From Novosphingobium jiangmenense (GTDB lineage Bacteria; Pseudomonadota; Alphaproteobacteria; Sphingomonadales; Sphingomonadaceae): 64,000 nt of DNA. The stretch spans positions 310,001 to 374,000 of the forward strand of contig NZ_JADQDC010000001.1 in assembly GCF_015694345.1 (NCBI RefSeq), in the 5' to 3' direction. A program made the position numbers and the translations under genes. How positions within the stretch are numbered: the stretch's first letter is position 1; every line of letters starts with the position of its first letter. The notes under the pieces were generated by a model. That model ran no database searches, was not told the DNA's origin, and worked only from the letters and a program-made list of their open reading frames with translations. This document shows positions 8,353 to 17,035 of the stretch, in pieces.

Positions 8353-10917
8353 ATGCAACTCGATCGAACGCGCTTTGCTGCGCGCAGGCTACGGCAGATA
8401 CTTCTGCTGCTATTCGCCGCGTTCGTCGCCATGACCACCACCGCATCGCCGGCGCTTGCGGGAAGCGCGACCAGTGGTGGCATGACGATCGACGACCTTT
8501 CCCTTCCCGCTGCCCAGCGCGGCGTTGCCTATAACTTCGACATCACGACCCGTCTGAGCGGTGGAACGCCTGGTTATACCTTCGCGCTGACCAGCGGCCC
8601 CCTGCCCACCAGCCTGTCGCTGTCGACGGCAGGCGTCGTCAGCGGCCTGAGCTGCGACAACACGAACGGCTCATTCCCCTTCACGGTGACGATCACGGAT
8701 GGCAACGGCAGCATCGGCACGTTCGACCTGTCGATCAACATGACTGCGGGACCCGGCGGGGCTTGCAGCCTCTCGGTCAATCCCGCCTCGATCAATGATA
8801 CGACGACGGTGGGAACGAGCTACTCCTCGACAACCATCACCCCGTCAGGCACCGGGCCGTACACCTACAGCCTGACCAGCGGTGCCCTGCCCGCAGGCGT
8901 GACGCTCTCCAATGGCGGCGCCACGGCCCAGTTCACCGGCACGCCGACCGCCGTGGGCACATTCGACTTCACTTACGACGTGACCGACACTGCAACCGGC
9001 CTCGTCACCACGCTGACCGGCACGATCAAGGTTGATCCGGCCACCATCGCCATCGGCCCTGCCTCCCTGCCCAACGGCACCAATGGCGCGGCCTACTCGC
9101 AAGGCCTGGTTCCGAGCGGCGGCACCGGCCCTTACACCTGCTCGGTCACCTCAGGCACACTGCCGGACGGCCTCTCGCTGACCGACAACACGATCAGCGG
9201 CACGCCCACGGCGGCCGGAAGCTATGACTTCACCGTAACCTGCACCGATCGCTACGGCAGCTCGGCGCAGAAGCGCTATACGCTGGTCATCGATCCCGGT
9301 CAGGTCCTGACCCTCAATCCGGCTTCCTTGCCCAACGGCACCAACGGTTCGGCCTACAGCCAGACCCTGTCCGCCTCGGGCGGCACCGGCAGCGGCTATA
9401 CCTTCAGCCTGACCACCGGCTCGCTTCCTCCCGGTCTTGTCCTCACGCCCGGAACCGGTGTCGTCAGCGGCACGCCGACTACGCCCGGAAGCTACAGCTT
9501 CACCGCACGCGTGGTGGATTCTGCCGGCAACTACCAGACCCGCAACTATACCATCGTGATCGCGCCCGGCGCGCTCCTCAACCTCGGTCCGCAGTCGCTT
9601 GAATCACCGATGCAGGGCATCAACTATGCCTCTACCGTCGTTGCCACGGGTGGTTCTGGCACCGGTTACGTCTACTCGCTGGATTCCGGCTCGCTGCCTT
9701 CGGGCCTCACGCTGAACCCGTCGACCGGCGTCATCAGCGGCAAGACCCTGGCCAGCGGTACCTACACGTTCACCGTTCGCGCCGTTGACTCGCAGGGCAA
9801 CTACGGCACCCGCACTTATGTCTTCACCATTCGCGAGCGGCCCGATCCGACTCTCGACCCTGAAGTGCGCGGTATCGTCGCCAGCCAGTTGAGCACCACC
9901 TCGCGCTTTGCGCAGGGCCAGCTGAACAACACCATGCGTCACATGGAAAGCCTGCACAGCGGCCTGCGCTGCGGTGCCAACAACGACCTCCGCGTGACCG
10001 ATACCACGGGTGCCAACGTCGGCAACCAGACCGCGCCCGTATCGGCGAACGACAAGGCATCGGCCAAGGCCAAGCCCGTCGCTGTCGTCTGCGACGACGA
10101 AGCTCCGAAGATCGCCGCTTGGTCTGCAGGTTCGATCGATCGTGCAACCGACGATATCCATCACTTCAATGCTGATGCGGTAACGTTCGGTTTCGACGTG
10201 CAGGTCGGCCCCAAGGTCATCGCCGGCGCAGCGTTCGGCTATGGCTGGAACAAGAGCAACATCGGCACGCACGGTTCGCGCACGTCGGACAGCGCAAAGT
10301 CGGCGCTGGGCTATGCCAGCATCACCCCGGCCAAGTCCGTGTTCCTCGACCTCGCAGTCGGCGGGACCTGGGTTGATCTCGGTGGCAGGCGCTACGTCAC
10401 CTCGGACTCCAGCTTCGCCGGGTTTACCCGCAAGGGCAACGTGACGTTTGGATCTGCCGCCCTTTCGGTCGAAAAGCCGATGGGTGCGATCCTGGTAGCC
10501 GGAAGCGTTCGCTACGACTACATGAAGGCCAGTCTCGACGGGTTCGGCGAAGTATCGGCAAGCCCCTATGCGCTGACCTACAACGCAGCAAAGCAGACGA
10601 CGCAGAACCTCACGGCAGGCCTGCGGATGGAGACCAACCTGTCTTATGACTGGGGCCGTCTCAAGCCGATGCTGCGCGCTGACCTGCGCCATCACGTCAG
10701 CGGGAACTACGATCAGGTCATGGCCTACAGCGACCTGCTCACCCGCACCTACACGCTTCGCCATGCCACTTCGAAGCAGAACAACCTGTCGCTGGTCGGC
10801 GGTATCACCGCCAACATCGACGGGACGGAACTGACTGCGGAGTACGGCACCTCCTCGACGGCCGAAGACGGCCTGACCGGTGGTGAAGTGCGGATCATGG
10901 TGCGTCTGCCGTTCTGA
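8353..10917 (+). CDS. Autotransporter with putative Ig (He_PIG-like) repeats and C-terminal beta-barrel
   Basis: An 854-residue protein with a clear signal peptide: a basic start, then LLLLFAAFVAMTT, and cleavage after SPALA at about residue 36. About five repeats of 85 to 95 residues follow up to about residue 495. Each has the form PASLPNGTNGxAYSQ, then GTGPYTxSVTSGTLPxGLSL, then SGTPTxAGSYxFTV, as in the putative Ig family. A linker with an ERPDPTLDPEVRGIVA segment leads to residues about 600 to 854, an aromatic-rich barrel that ends in phenylalanine (MVRLPF), the standard BAM signal of type V autotransporters. It should display the Ig stalk on the cell surface, perhaps for adhesion. It is a single-gene unit with a strong terminator 26 bp downstream. 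Confidence 0.85.
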   Translation: MQLDRTRFAARRLRQILLLLFAAFVAMTTTASPALAGSATSGGMTIDDLSLPAAQRGVAYNFDITTRLSGGTPGYTFALTSGPLPTSLSLSTAGVVSGLSCDNTNGSFPFTVTITDGNGSIGTFDLSINMTAGPGGACSLSVNPASINDTTTVGTSYSSTTITPSGTGPYTYSLTSGALPAGVTLSNGGATAQFTGTPTAVGTFDFTYDVTDTATGLVTTLTGTIKVDPATIAIGPASLPNGTNGAAYSQGLVPSGGTGPYTCSVTSGTLPDGLSLTDNTISGTPTAAGSYDFTVTCTDRYGSSAQKRYTLVIDPGQVLTLNPASLPNGTNGSAYSQTLSASGGTGSGYTFSLTTGSLPPGLVLTPGTGVVSGTPTTPGSYSFTARVVDSAGNYQTRNYTIVIAPGALLNLGPQSLESPMQGINYASTVVATGGSGTGYVYSLDSGSLPSGLTLNPSTGVISGKTLASGTYTFTVRAVDSQGNYGTRTYVFTIRERPDPTLDPEVRGIVASQLSTTSRFAQGQLNNTMRHMESLHSGLRCGANNDLRVTDTTGANVGNQTAPVSANDKASAKAKPVAVVCDDEAPKIAAWSAGSIDRATDDIHHFNADAVTFGFDVQVGPKVIAGAAFGYGWNKSNIGTHGSRTSDSAKSALGYASITPAKSVFLDLAVGGTWVDLGGRRYVTSDSSFAGFTRKGNVTFGSAALSVEKPMGAILVAGSVRYDYMKASLDGFGEVSASPYALTYNAAKQTTQNLTAGLRMETNLSYDWGRLKPMLRADLRHHVSGNYDQVMAYSDLLTRTYTLRHATSKQNNLSLVGGITANIDGTELTAEYGTSSTAEDGLTGGEVRIMVRLPF

Positions 10918-10942
10918 CGGCTGACTCAAGCTGACCAAAAGG

Positions 10943-10980
10943 AATGCCGGGGGCGTGAAAGCGCCTCCGGCATTTTCTTA
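10943..10980 (+). terminator. Rho-independent terminator after the autotransporter gene
   Basis: Bases 10943-10955 and 10962-10974 form a 13-bp stem (AATGCCGGGGGCG with CGCCTCCGGCATT, one G-U pair) around a 6-base loop, followed by TTCTTATTC. It lies between two convergent genes and may also stop transcripts arriving from the exosortase gene on the other strand. Confidence 0.85.
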
Positions 10981-11005
10981 TTCTCGAGAGGTTTTCAGCA
11001 GTCTC

Positions 11006-12718
11006 TCACCAGTACGACCATTGCCCCAGCGCGATTGCCTGCACCGAAAGCAGGAAGTTCGTGATGCCATGCGCATAGAATGCCGGTGCCACCGAACGGC
11101 TTCTTAGAGCGAGCGCGCCGTAAACCAGACCCGCGAACACAGCTGCCCAGAAGTCCCCGTGCATTGCGGCGAATGCGAGAGTGGACGCGCTTATCGCGAT
11201 CAGGGCCGACACCTGCGAGTAACCCCGCACGCTCACGAACTTGCCGGCCATCCGCTGAAGCCCTCCCCGGAATGCCAGTTCTTCGAACAGCGGGGTCAGC
11301 AGCGTAGCGCCAAGCAGGCGCATGGCGATCCATCCCGCTGCAAGGAGTGGCGGCGCAGCGTCCAGCGCCTGCTCCATCGCCAGGCTGCGCTCAGCATCGT
11401 GGGGTACAAGCGCCAGCCACAAAACATAGACCAGCACCCCGCCAAGAATATCGGCGGGCTTGATCCGCATTGCGATTTCGGCGCGAATGACCGCACGGAA
11501 CTGCCAGACGATCAGCAGTCCGATGCAAGCCTGCAAGGGATAGAGCCAGTTGAACTCCGACGATGCCAGGCCGAGCACCATGCCTGCCAAAAGGAACCCT
11601 GCGAGGGGAAGGAGCAGGATCACATCGAGCGGATTCAGGGTGAAATCCGGACGCGAAGCTGTGCTGCGATCTACCAGCACTGCGTCCGAGGCTGGCTTTT
11701 CGGCGCGGTCAGCGATCGGAGCGCGGGAGAACCACGACAACTGCATCAGCCAGAGGAAGATGAAGGTCACCGCCAGCGACGCCAGCAGCCCGAAGTGCGA
11801 ATGGAATCCGCCCACGGCAATCTCCGGCGAGTAGCTCTTGCCTATCAGGATAAGCAAGGCGATGCGCAACGCGTTCGACAGGAACACGGTTATGCAGGCC
11901 AGCACCAGCAGCACGGATGCCCGCGCCAAGCGCAGGCGGGCGCGGTCGGAAACCATGTAAAGCGTCAGCAGCCCGCAGCACAACGCAATGCCTTGCGCCC
12001 CTGCGCAGGAAGGCGCGATCCGGACCGAAAAGTCTCCCAGATGCATGATCGGGTAGGAATCCGCTGACGCCTGGGAAATCCAGGGCCTCGTCCCCGACAG
12101 CGCCTCGATGATCGCGCTGCTGATCGAAATCGTCAGCGACAGGATCTTGAAGTATACCCGGTCACTCAGCAGGTCGTAGACATTCTGCTGTGCCGCGATG
12201 ATCAGCCAGAGGAATCCCGCATAGCCATAGACGATGCGCGGTGCCCGGAAGTAGGTCGCAGGGGTCGCCAGCGAGAACGCCGCTGTCCAAGCCATGATCA
12301 GAACAAGCAGCAACGGCACGGCAAGGTAGGCTTCAGTGCCCTCGATGGAGTTCTTGCACGTGCCCGCTGCGCAAAGCAGGCTTGGCGAAACGCAGAAGGC
12401 CACGACCGCTACGGCAAACAGCGCCATCCATTGGCCCCGGGTCGGCGCGCCATAGGACTTCCCGCTCCCGCCTGCTGTAAAGCGCGTCAGGAAATACAGC
12501 GCCGCCAGCACCACCACATTGCTCTTCACCGCGTATTTCAGCAGCAGCACCGGGTGCAGACCGTCAGTGGGCGTTATGCGGTTCTCGAAGTTGGCGTGCC
12601 AGACCAGATAGGCAGGCACAATGCACGAAAGGACCAGCAGGGGCGGCAGCAGTCCGCGCCAATTCATGCCTGCGAGGCGCGATCTCTCGCTCGCTGCCAT
12701 TCCGCTCCTGTCCGTCAT
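11006..12718 (-). CDS. xrtE: Exosortase E/protease fusion of the VPEID-CTERM system
   Basis: A polytopic membrane protein of 570 residues with two enzyme domains. Residues about 20 to 335 are an exosortase, with the catalytic cysteine in APSCAGAQG (C238), the arginine in SNALRIALL (R285) and the histidine in GGFHSHFG (H306 or H308). Residues about 370 to 570 are a CPBP/Abi metalloprotease, with FEELAFRG (E479, E480), AMHGDF (H520) and AHGITNF (H550, N554). This fusion is the known exosortase E that pairs with VPEID-CTERM proteins; two candidate substrates are at 15440-16156 and 29187-29804. The ATG at 12718 is chosen because GGAG lies 10 bases before it; a GTG at 12751 is an alternative that overlaps the Sel1 gene by 7 bp. 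Confidence 0.9.
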   Translation of the reverse strand: MTDRSGMAASERSRLAGMNWRGLLPPLLVLSCIVPAYLVWHANFENRITPTDGLHPVLLLKYAVKSNVVVLAALYFLTRFTAGGSGKSYGAPTRGQWMALFAVAVVAFCVSPSLLCAAGTCKNSIEGTEAYLAVPLLLVLIMAWTAAFSLATPATYFRAPRIVYGYAGFLWLIIAAQQNVYDLLSDRVYFKILSLTISISSAIIEALSGTRPWISQASADSYPIMHLGDFSVRIAPSCAGAQGIALCCGLLTLYMVSDRARLRLARASVLLVLACITVFLSNALRIALLILIGKSYSPEIAVGGFHSHFGLLASLAVTFIFLWLMQLSWFSRAPIADRAEKPASDAVLVDRSTASRPDFTLNPLDVILLLPLAGFLLAGMVLGLASSEFNWLYPLQACIGLLIVWQFRAVIRAEIAMRIKPADILGGVLVYVLWLALVPHDAERSLAMEQALDAAPPLLAAGWIAMRLLGATLLTPLFEELAFRGGLQRMAGKFVSVRGYSQVSALIAISASTLAFAAMHGDFWAAVFAGLVYGALALRSRSVAPAFYAHGITNFLLSVQAIALGQWSYW

Positions 12719-12744
12719 GTTACCCGATCTCCGCTCGCCGCATC

Positions 12745-13857
12745 TCAGCACTCGCCGTATTCGGCGGCGCGACAGGCGGCCGATGCGTTGCGCCCCTTGG
12801 CGATCTGCTTTTCCGACATCGTCGGGATGATCCGGTCGAGATTGCTGCGGCCGTCGGCCGATCCCAGTCCGGCCGCGAGGTCAAACCACATGAACGCAAC
12901 CGAAAGGTCCTTGCGGACTCCCAGGCCCCGCTCGTGGATCAGGCCAAGGTTGACCATCGCCTCGCTGCTTTTCTGCTGCGCGGCCAAGCGGCTCCAGCGC
13001 AGCGCAGCGGCAAAGTCGAGCGCCACCACCTTCCCCTCGAGGTGCAGGAACCCCAGCGCGGCCGCAGCTTCGGGCACCCCGCGGTCGGCCGCGGCATGGA
13101 GCAGGTCGATCACCTCACCCTGCTGCTGCTCCGGCAGCTTCGCGCTCCTCAGCAGCACCGCCAGATTATACGTCGCCATGGCATTGCCCGCCACCGACGC
13201 AGCCTTGTACCACCGCAGCGCAGCGGCGATGTCCGGCTCGCCTGCGCCCGGATCTGCCAGCAGGTCACCGAGGTAGGCCTGGGCCGTGGTGTTCCCGCGC
13301 TCGGCATAGAACGTCAGCAGGCAACGCGCGCCCGCAATGTCGCGCGCTGTGCCCAGTCCGAACTTCAGGCTGATCGCCAGATTGACCCCTGCCCGTTCCA
13401 CCCCCGCCTGGGCCGCACGTGCCCACAGCTTCACGGCCTCGGAACGATAGGGCGGCACGCCCAGACCTTCGGCGAACAGATCGGCAAGTGCAGCTTCTGC
13501 AAATGGCAGGCCCTGGGCCGCAGCCTCGCGATACCATCGCGCCGCCTCGCCATAGTCCTGCTCGACGTCCAGCCCGCGCTCATGGAGCAGACCCAGGGCT
13601 GCCTGCGCGCGCGGGTCTCCGTTCCGGGCGGCCTCCGCCAGCTTCTCCGCCCTTTTCGCATCGCCGTCGGCCCCAGCGCTTGCCGCAATTTCGCTCAGAT
13701 CGGGTCCCCGAACGATCGCGGGGTCGACGTGCGTATAGCCGGTTCGCCCAATCTTCAGCACCTCGGTCTGACAGGCCGGCACAGCTTGCGCGAACGCGGA
13801 ACCCGCCCAGAGGGTCGAAGCCATGATCGCAGGGAGCGACAGACGCCGCATCAGCAT
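12745..13857 (-). CDS. Exported Sel1-like repeat protein
   Basis: A 370-residue protein starting with a signal peptide (LPAIMASTLWAGSAFAQA, cleavage near residue 24). The rest is at least six Sel1-type helical repeats of about 36 residues, such as AQAALGLLHERGLDVEQDYG and AMVNLGLIHERGLGVRKDLS. Sel1 repeats are protein-binding scaffolds; homologous proteins (AlgK and others) support polysaccharide secretion in the periplasm. No lipobox cysteine is seen, so it is expected to be soluble in the periplasm. It lies 37 bp after the EpsD-like gene and immediately before exosortase E. Its partner is unknown. Confidence 0.8.
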   Translation of the reverse strand: MLMRRLSLPAIMASTLWAGSAFAQAVPACQTEVLKIGRTGYTHVDPAIVRGPDLSEIAASAGADGDAKRAEKLAEAARNGDPRAQAALGLLHERGLDVEQDYGEAARWYREAAAQGLPFAEAALADLFAEGLGVPPYRSEAVKLWARAAQAGVERAGVNLAISLKFGLGTARDIAGARCLLTFYAERGNTTAQAYLGDLLADPGAGEPDIAAALRWYKAASVAGNAMATYNLAVLLRSAKLPEQQQGEVIDLLHAAADRGVPEAAAALGFLHLEGKVVALDFAAALRWSRLAAQQKSSEAMVNLGLIHERGLGVRKDLSVAFMWFDLAAGLGSADGRSNLDRIIPTMSEKQIAKGRNASAACRAAEYGEC

Positions 13858-13894
13858 CAGTTACGTCCGCCGCCAATCGAAGCAAAAGGGACCG

Positions 13895-15325
13895 TCAGAG
13901 GAACCATGCAGCCGCGAACATGATCGGCAGGAGCAGCGGTATGGGCCAGAGCGCGCGAACCCGATCGTCATGGGTGTCGAACGATACCGAGCTCCACGCG
14001 TAGGCCAGAGCGCCACCGACCAGCAACGACCCCCCGCTGATCGTCGCAAAGGTGCGGAAAGTCAGGACATTGTAGATCTCGGGAATGGCGTAACCGAGCA
14101 TCCACAGCACCGACGCGCCTCCGCAGCCCGCTGCCAGGGCAACCACATAACGCCGCGAAGTCCAGGTGCTCGGCACAGAACGCGACCTCCTCCGCTGGTT
14201 CCGGCGCGCGACGAATACGTACCAGTGCGTGCATACCCACAGCAGAAACGGAGCCGCCACCAGCAGGATGCCCAGGTGCGCCGAAGCGCGCTGAATGCGG
14301 ACGTTGGCCGTCAGGCCCTTGCCGGTGATGATGCTGGCCTGGGTTCCATAGCTGCGGAACAGGTTCAGCACCGAACCGTCGTCAGGTCCCTGCGCCGCAC
14401 GGGCGGCAACGTCCTTGTCGACATCGCCGATCACGTTGACGTACTGGCCATCGTCCTTGCGCTTGGTGCGCAGTTCACGCAGGGCCGTTGTCGCCAGCTC
14501 GTCGATCAGCCGCTGCCGGTCGGCCTGCAACTGGGCGTTCGCCAGACCCTGCGCGACCTGCGTCCTCATTTCGTCGGGGTCGACAGGGTCGGCAAACCGG
14601 TCGAGCAGCACGATCATCCGGAAAGCGGCCTGCCCCTGCTGGATGCGGATGTAATCGCGCGACCGCGCCATGTCTTCGAGCGTCCCCAGCATCTCGCGCG
14701 GCATCGCCTCGCTGCTGCGGAAGACCTGCTGGCCGGCCATCGGAATGGCAAGCTGGCGCAGTCTGGACTTGAAGGCGTTGATGCGTTCGATCGTCGGAGC
14801 CCCCGGCACGCGTCGCAAAGCATCGATCTCACGCTTTGCCGCGGCTACCTGAAACGGCTCTTTCGTGACGACGATGAACTGGAAGAACCTGAAGGTCGCG
14901 CGACCGGCAAACAGTTGCGGCTGACTGCTGATCGCCTGGTTGACCGCCTCCTCCGGCGGCTGCGGCTTCTCCAGCTGCATCCCCAGATAGTAGTCAAGGA
15001 GGATCTGGCGCCGCGCCTCGCTGATCTGGCGCTCGACGACCGATGGCGGACGCCGCCCTCCGCTGGTTACGCGGTCTTCCACCGCATAGGCCGCGATCAG
15101 CGAATTCTTGACCTGTTCGCGTAGCTTCGCCGGCGATTGCCCGCCCGTGTTGCCAATCCGCACCAGCGCAGTGTCCACGTCGGCAGTGGTGACCTCGCCG
15201 TTCGGAAAGGTCGCGATGACGGTGGACTTCTGCTCCTTGTCCTCGGCCATTGCCGCAGGCCCCGCAGCAAGCAGGACCAAGGACGCAAGAATTGCCTTCA
15301 GCAGTAAACGCAAACCGGTTCTCAC
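13895..15325 (-). CDS. EpsD/SurA-like chaperone domain protein with C-terminal membrane domain
   Basis: A 476-residue protein with a signal peptide (KAILASLVLLAAGPAAMAED) starting at a GTG. Residues about 35 to 280 resemble the SurA_N/EpsD peptidyl-prolyl isomerase family found in exopolysaccharide loci: FPNGEVTTADVD, then a helical QISEARRQILLDYYLG segment. A complete parvulin catalytic domain is not obvious, so a chaperone role may be likelier than isomerase. Residues about 365 to 476 contain about four hydrophobic segments with an arginine-rich loop (RRNQRRRSRSVP) between the first two, an unusual addition. It sits 114 bp after the VPEID-CTERM gene and 37 bp before the Sel1 gene. The family assignment is moderate. 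Confidence 0.6.
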   Translation of the reverse strand: MRTGLRLLLKAILASLVLLAAGPAAMAEDKEQKSTVIATFPNGEVTTADVDTALVRIGNTGGQSPAKLREQVKNSLIAAYAVEDRVTSGGRRPPSVVERQISEARRQILLDYYLGMQLEKPQPPEEAVNQAISSQPQLFAGRATFRFFQFIVVTKEPFQVAAAKREIDALRRVPGAPTIERINAFKSRLRQLAIPMAGQQVFRSSEAMPREMLGTLEDMARSRDYIRIQQGQAAFRMIVLLDRFADPVDPDEMRTQVAQGLANAQLQADRQRLIDELATTALRELRTKRKDDGQYVNVIGDVDKDVAARAAQGPDDGSVLNLFRSYGTQASIITGKGLTANVRIQRASAHLGILLVAAPFLLWVCTHWYVFVARRNQRRRSRSVPSTWTSRRYVVALAAGCGGASVLWMLGYAIPEIYNVLTFRTFATISGGSLLVGGALAYAWSSVSFDTHDDRVRALWPIPLLLPIMFAAAWFL

Positions 15326-15439
15326 AGGAACTCTGCCATTGACTTGGCAACAGGCGGAAAAGGAGGAGCCGCAGAAACGGCAAAATCGCCCGACCGAACA
15401 CAGCGTCCGGTGGGCGACTTCACTGGTCCGCGAGAAGCG

Positions 15440-16156
15440 TCAGGCCGCGAGGGCAGCGCCCTTGCGGAACCCGCCGCGCAGCGATCCGAAACGCTGGCGC
15501 AGCTGGAATGCGGCCATCATCACGAACGCGATGTAGGCGAGCAGGCCAAGCTTGCTGCCGTCGATCTCCGGCACCGAAGCGGTGGGCGCTGCTGCCGGCG
15601 TCGAGCCGGAGTTCTCCTGAGTGGCAAGGTTGCCATTGGGATCTGTCGGGGTGCCAGAGCTATTGAAGAACTGCGTGGCATAAATAAGGTTATTAATCTT
15701 GTAGTTGTTGCCGATGTTGCTCGATTCCTTGCTAGTGAAGGAAGAATCGGGCGAAAATCCGAAATCGAAGCCACCAGCGTTGACCGTATTGGAGCCACCG
15801 GAAAGCTGATACCAGTTCGTGTCCTGGAACTTGCCCGCTGCCGAGTTCAGGAAGTACACGCCAGCGATACCGCTTTCCTTGTAGGTTGCCGTCCCCGTAT
15901 CGCTCAGCTGCTGAGCAGAGCCAAGCGTCACCCACGAACCCGCCGAATTGCGATACCCGGTCACCCAAAGGCCATCAAAGCTGCCGCTGGCGCCCGAAAG
16001 CGTGCTGCTTTTGGTGGCATAGCCCGAAAAGACGACATTGTTGCCATTCGAGGAGAGCACGCTGAAGTCGTACTTCACGGCCTGCGCCCATGCAGCAGCC
16101 GGTGCAATTGCCGTGGCCAGCACGGTAGCGAGAGCGATCTTGCCGAGGATTTTCAT
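15440..16156 (-). CDS. VPEID-CTERM sorting domain protein (exosortase E substrate)
   Basis: A 238-residue exported protein: signal peptide to about residue 25 (TAIAPAAAWAQA), then an Asn/Ser/Gly-rich beta-type body. The C-terminus has the sorting signal: the VPEID motif at residues 195-199, a hydrophobic helix (LLAYIAFVMMAAF) and a basic end (LRQRFGSLRGGFRKG). This tripartite signal is what exosortase E is predicted to recognise, cleave and attach to something at the outer surface. The ATG is preceded by an AAGG ribosome site. It follows a 174-bp gap and so may have its own promoter inside the block. The body domain itself is not recognised. Confidence 0.88.
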   Translation of the reverse strand: MKILGKIALATVLATAIAPAAAWAQAVKYDFSVLSSNGNNVVFSGYATKSSTLSGASGSFDGLWVTGYRNSAGSWVTLGSAQQLSDTGTATYKESGIAGVYFLNSAAGKFQDTNWYQLSGGSNTVNAGGFDFGFSPDSSFTSKESSNIGNNYKINNLIYATQFFNSSGTPTDPNGNLATQENSGSTPAAAPTASVPEIDGSKLGLLAYIAFVMMAAFQLRQRFGSLRGGFRKGAALAA

Positions 16157-16330
16157 CTGACGCCTTCTTGCATGAATTATCGAGCTTCCGAGATCACCTC
16201 GGACGACGAACCGAAGTTTGGTGACTCGGAGAATTAACAGCCTTGTCAGTGTTCAATAGTTTCCTGCAGCACGGCGCGACATAATCCTCTTGACTATACC
16301 TTTCGGTAGGTCAGCACCCGGCTTGCTGCG

Positions 16331-17035
16331 TTACTGGAATACTGCGGCCTTCCTGCTCAGAAATGGCAGCGGATTCACAGGGCGACCTGACAACCTGACC
16401 TCGTAGTGAAGATGCGGGCCAGTCGAACGTCCAGTCGATCCGACAAGTCCGATGATGTCGCCAGCCCGAACGCTCTGCCCGGCCGACACCAGCAGTCGCG
16501 ACATGTGGCCATATCGCGTTTCCATGCTTGGGCCACTGCGCAACGCCACAAACAGGCCATATCCGCCAAACCACGAGGCCTTCTCGACAACGCCGTCAGA
16601 CGTGGCCCGGACCGGAGTGCCAAAGGCGGCGGCAATATCGATGCCATCGTGATTGCGCAGTTCGCCACTGAGCGGGTGAACCCGCAATCCGAAGCCGCTG
16701 GTAAGCGCCACCTTCGGCACGGGCAACGCTCCTACATATGCCAGAGCAGGGCGGGCAACTGCCTTGGTTTGCGCCGGCGAGACGGGTTCCTTCAGCGCTT
16801 GGGCCGCCGCCCTCTGCCAGGCCCGACCGCTCGCAGCGAGCTGCCTGAATTGCTCGTCGGGGCCACTGGCAAGCGCAGTGACAACCGTGGGCGCCTGCAA
16901 TGCCAGGGCAGGCATGGCGAACCCATGCGCAGGCGGTGCTTCAGCGGCGGGAACATCCTGCGCGCTTGCCTTTGCGGCCAACAGACAGACGCTCGCCTGC
17001 AGCACGATCATGGCAAGGCTGCGTACGCTGATCAT
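16331..17035 (-). CDS. M23 family metallopeptidase (LytM-type)
   Basis: A 234-residue exported protein with a signal peptide (SLAMIVLQASVCLLAAKASA). The C-terminal 120 residues are a LytM domain: HPLSGELRNHDGIDIAAAFG carries the first zinc histidine and aspartate (HxxxD), YGHMSRLL the middle histidine, and TGPHLHYEV the final HxH. All zinc ligands appear intact, so it should be an active peptidoglycan endopeptidase in the periplasm. It overlaps the O-antigen ligase gene by 4 bp (ATGA). Its place in an export block suggests local opening of the murein to let the polysaccharide machine or surface protein through; that is inference. Confidence 0.88.
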   Translation of the reverse strand: MISVRSLAMIVLQASVCLLAAKASAQDVPAAEAPPAHGFAMPALALQAPTVVTALASGPDEQFRQLAASGRAWQRAAAQALKEPVSPAQTKAVARPALAYVGALPVPKVALTSGFGLRVHPLSGELRNHDGIDIAAAFGTPVRATSDGVVEKASWFGGYGLFVALRSGPSMETRYGHMSRLLVSAGQSVRAGDIIGLVGSTGRSTGPHLHYEVRLSGRPVNPLPFLSRKAAVFQ

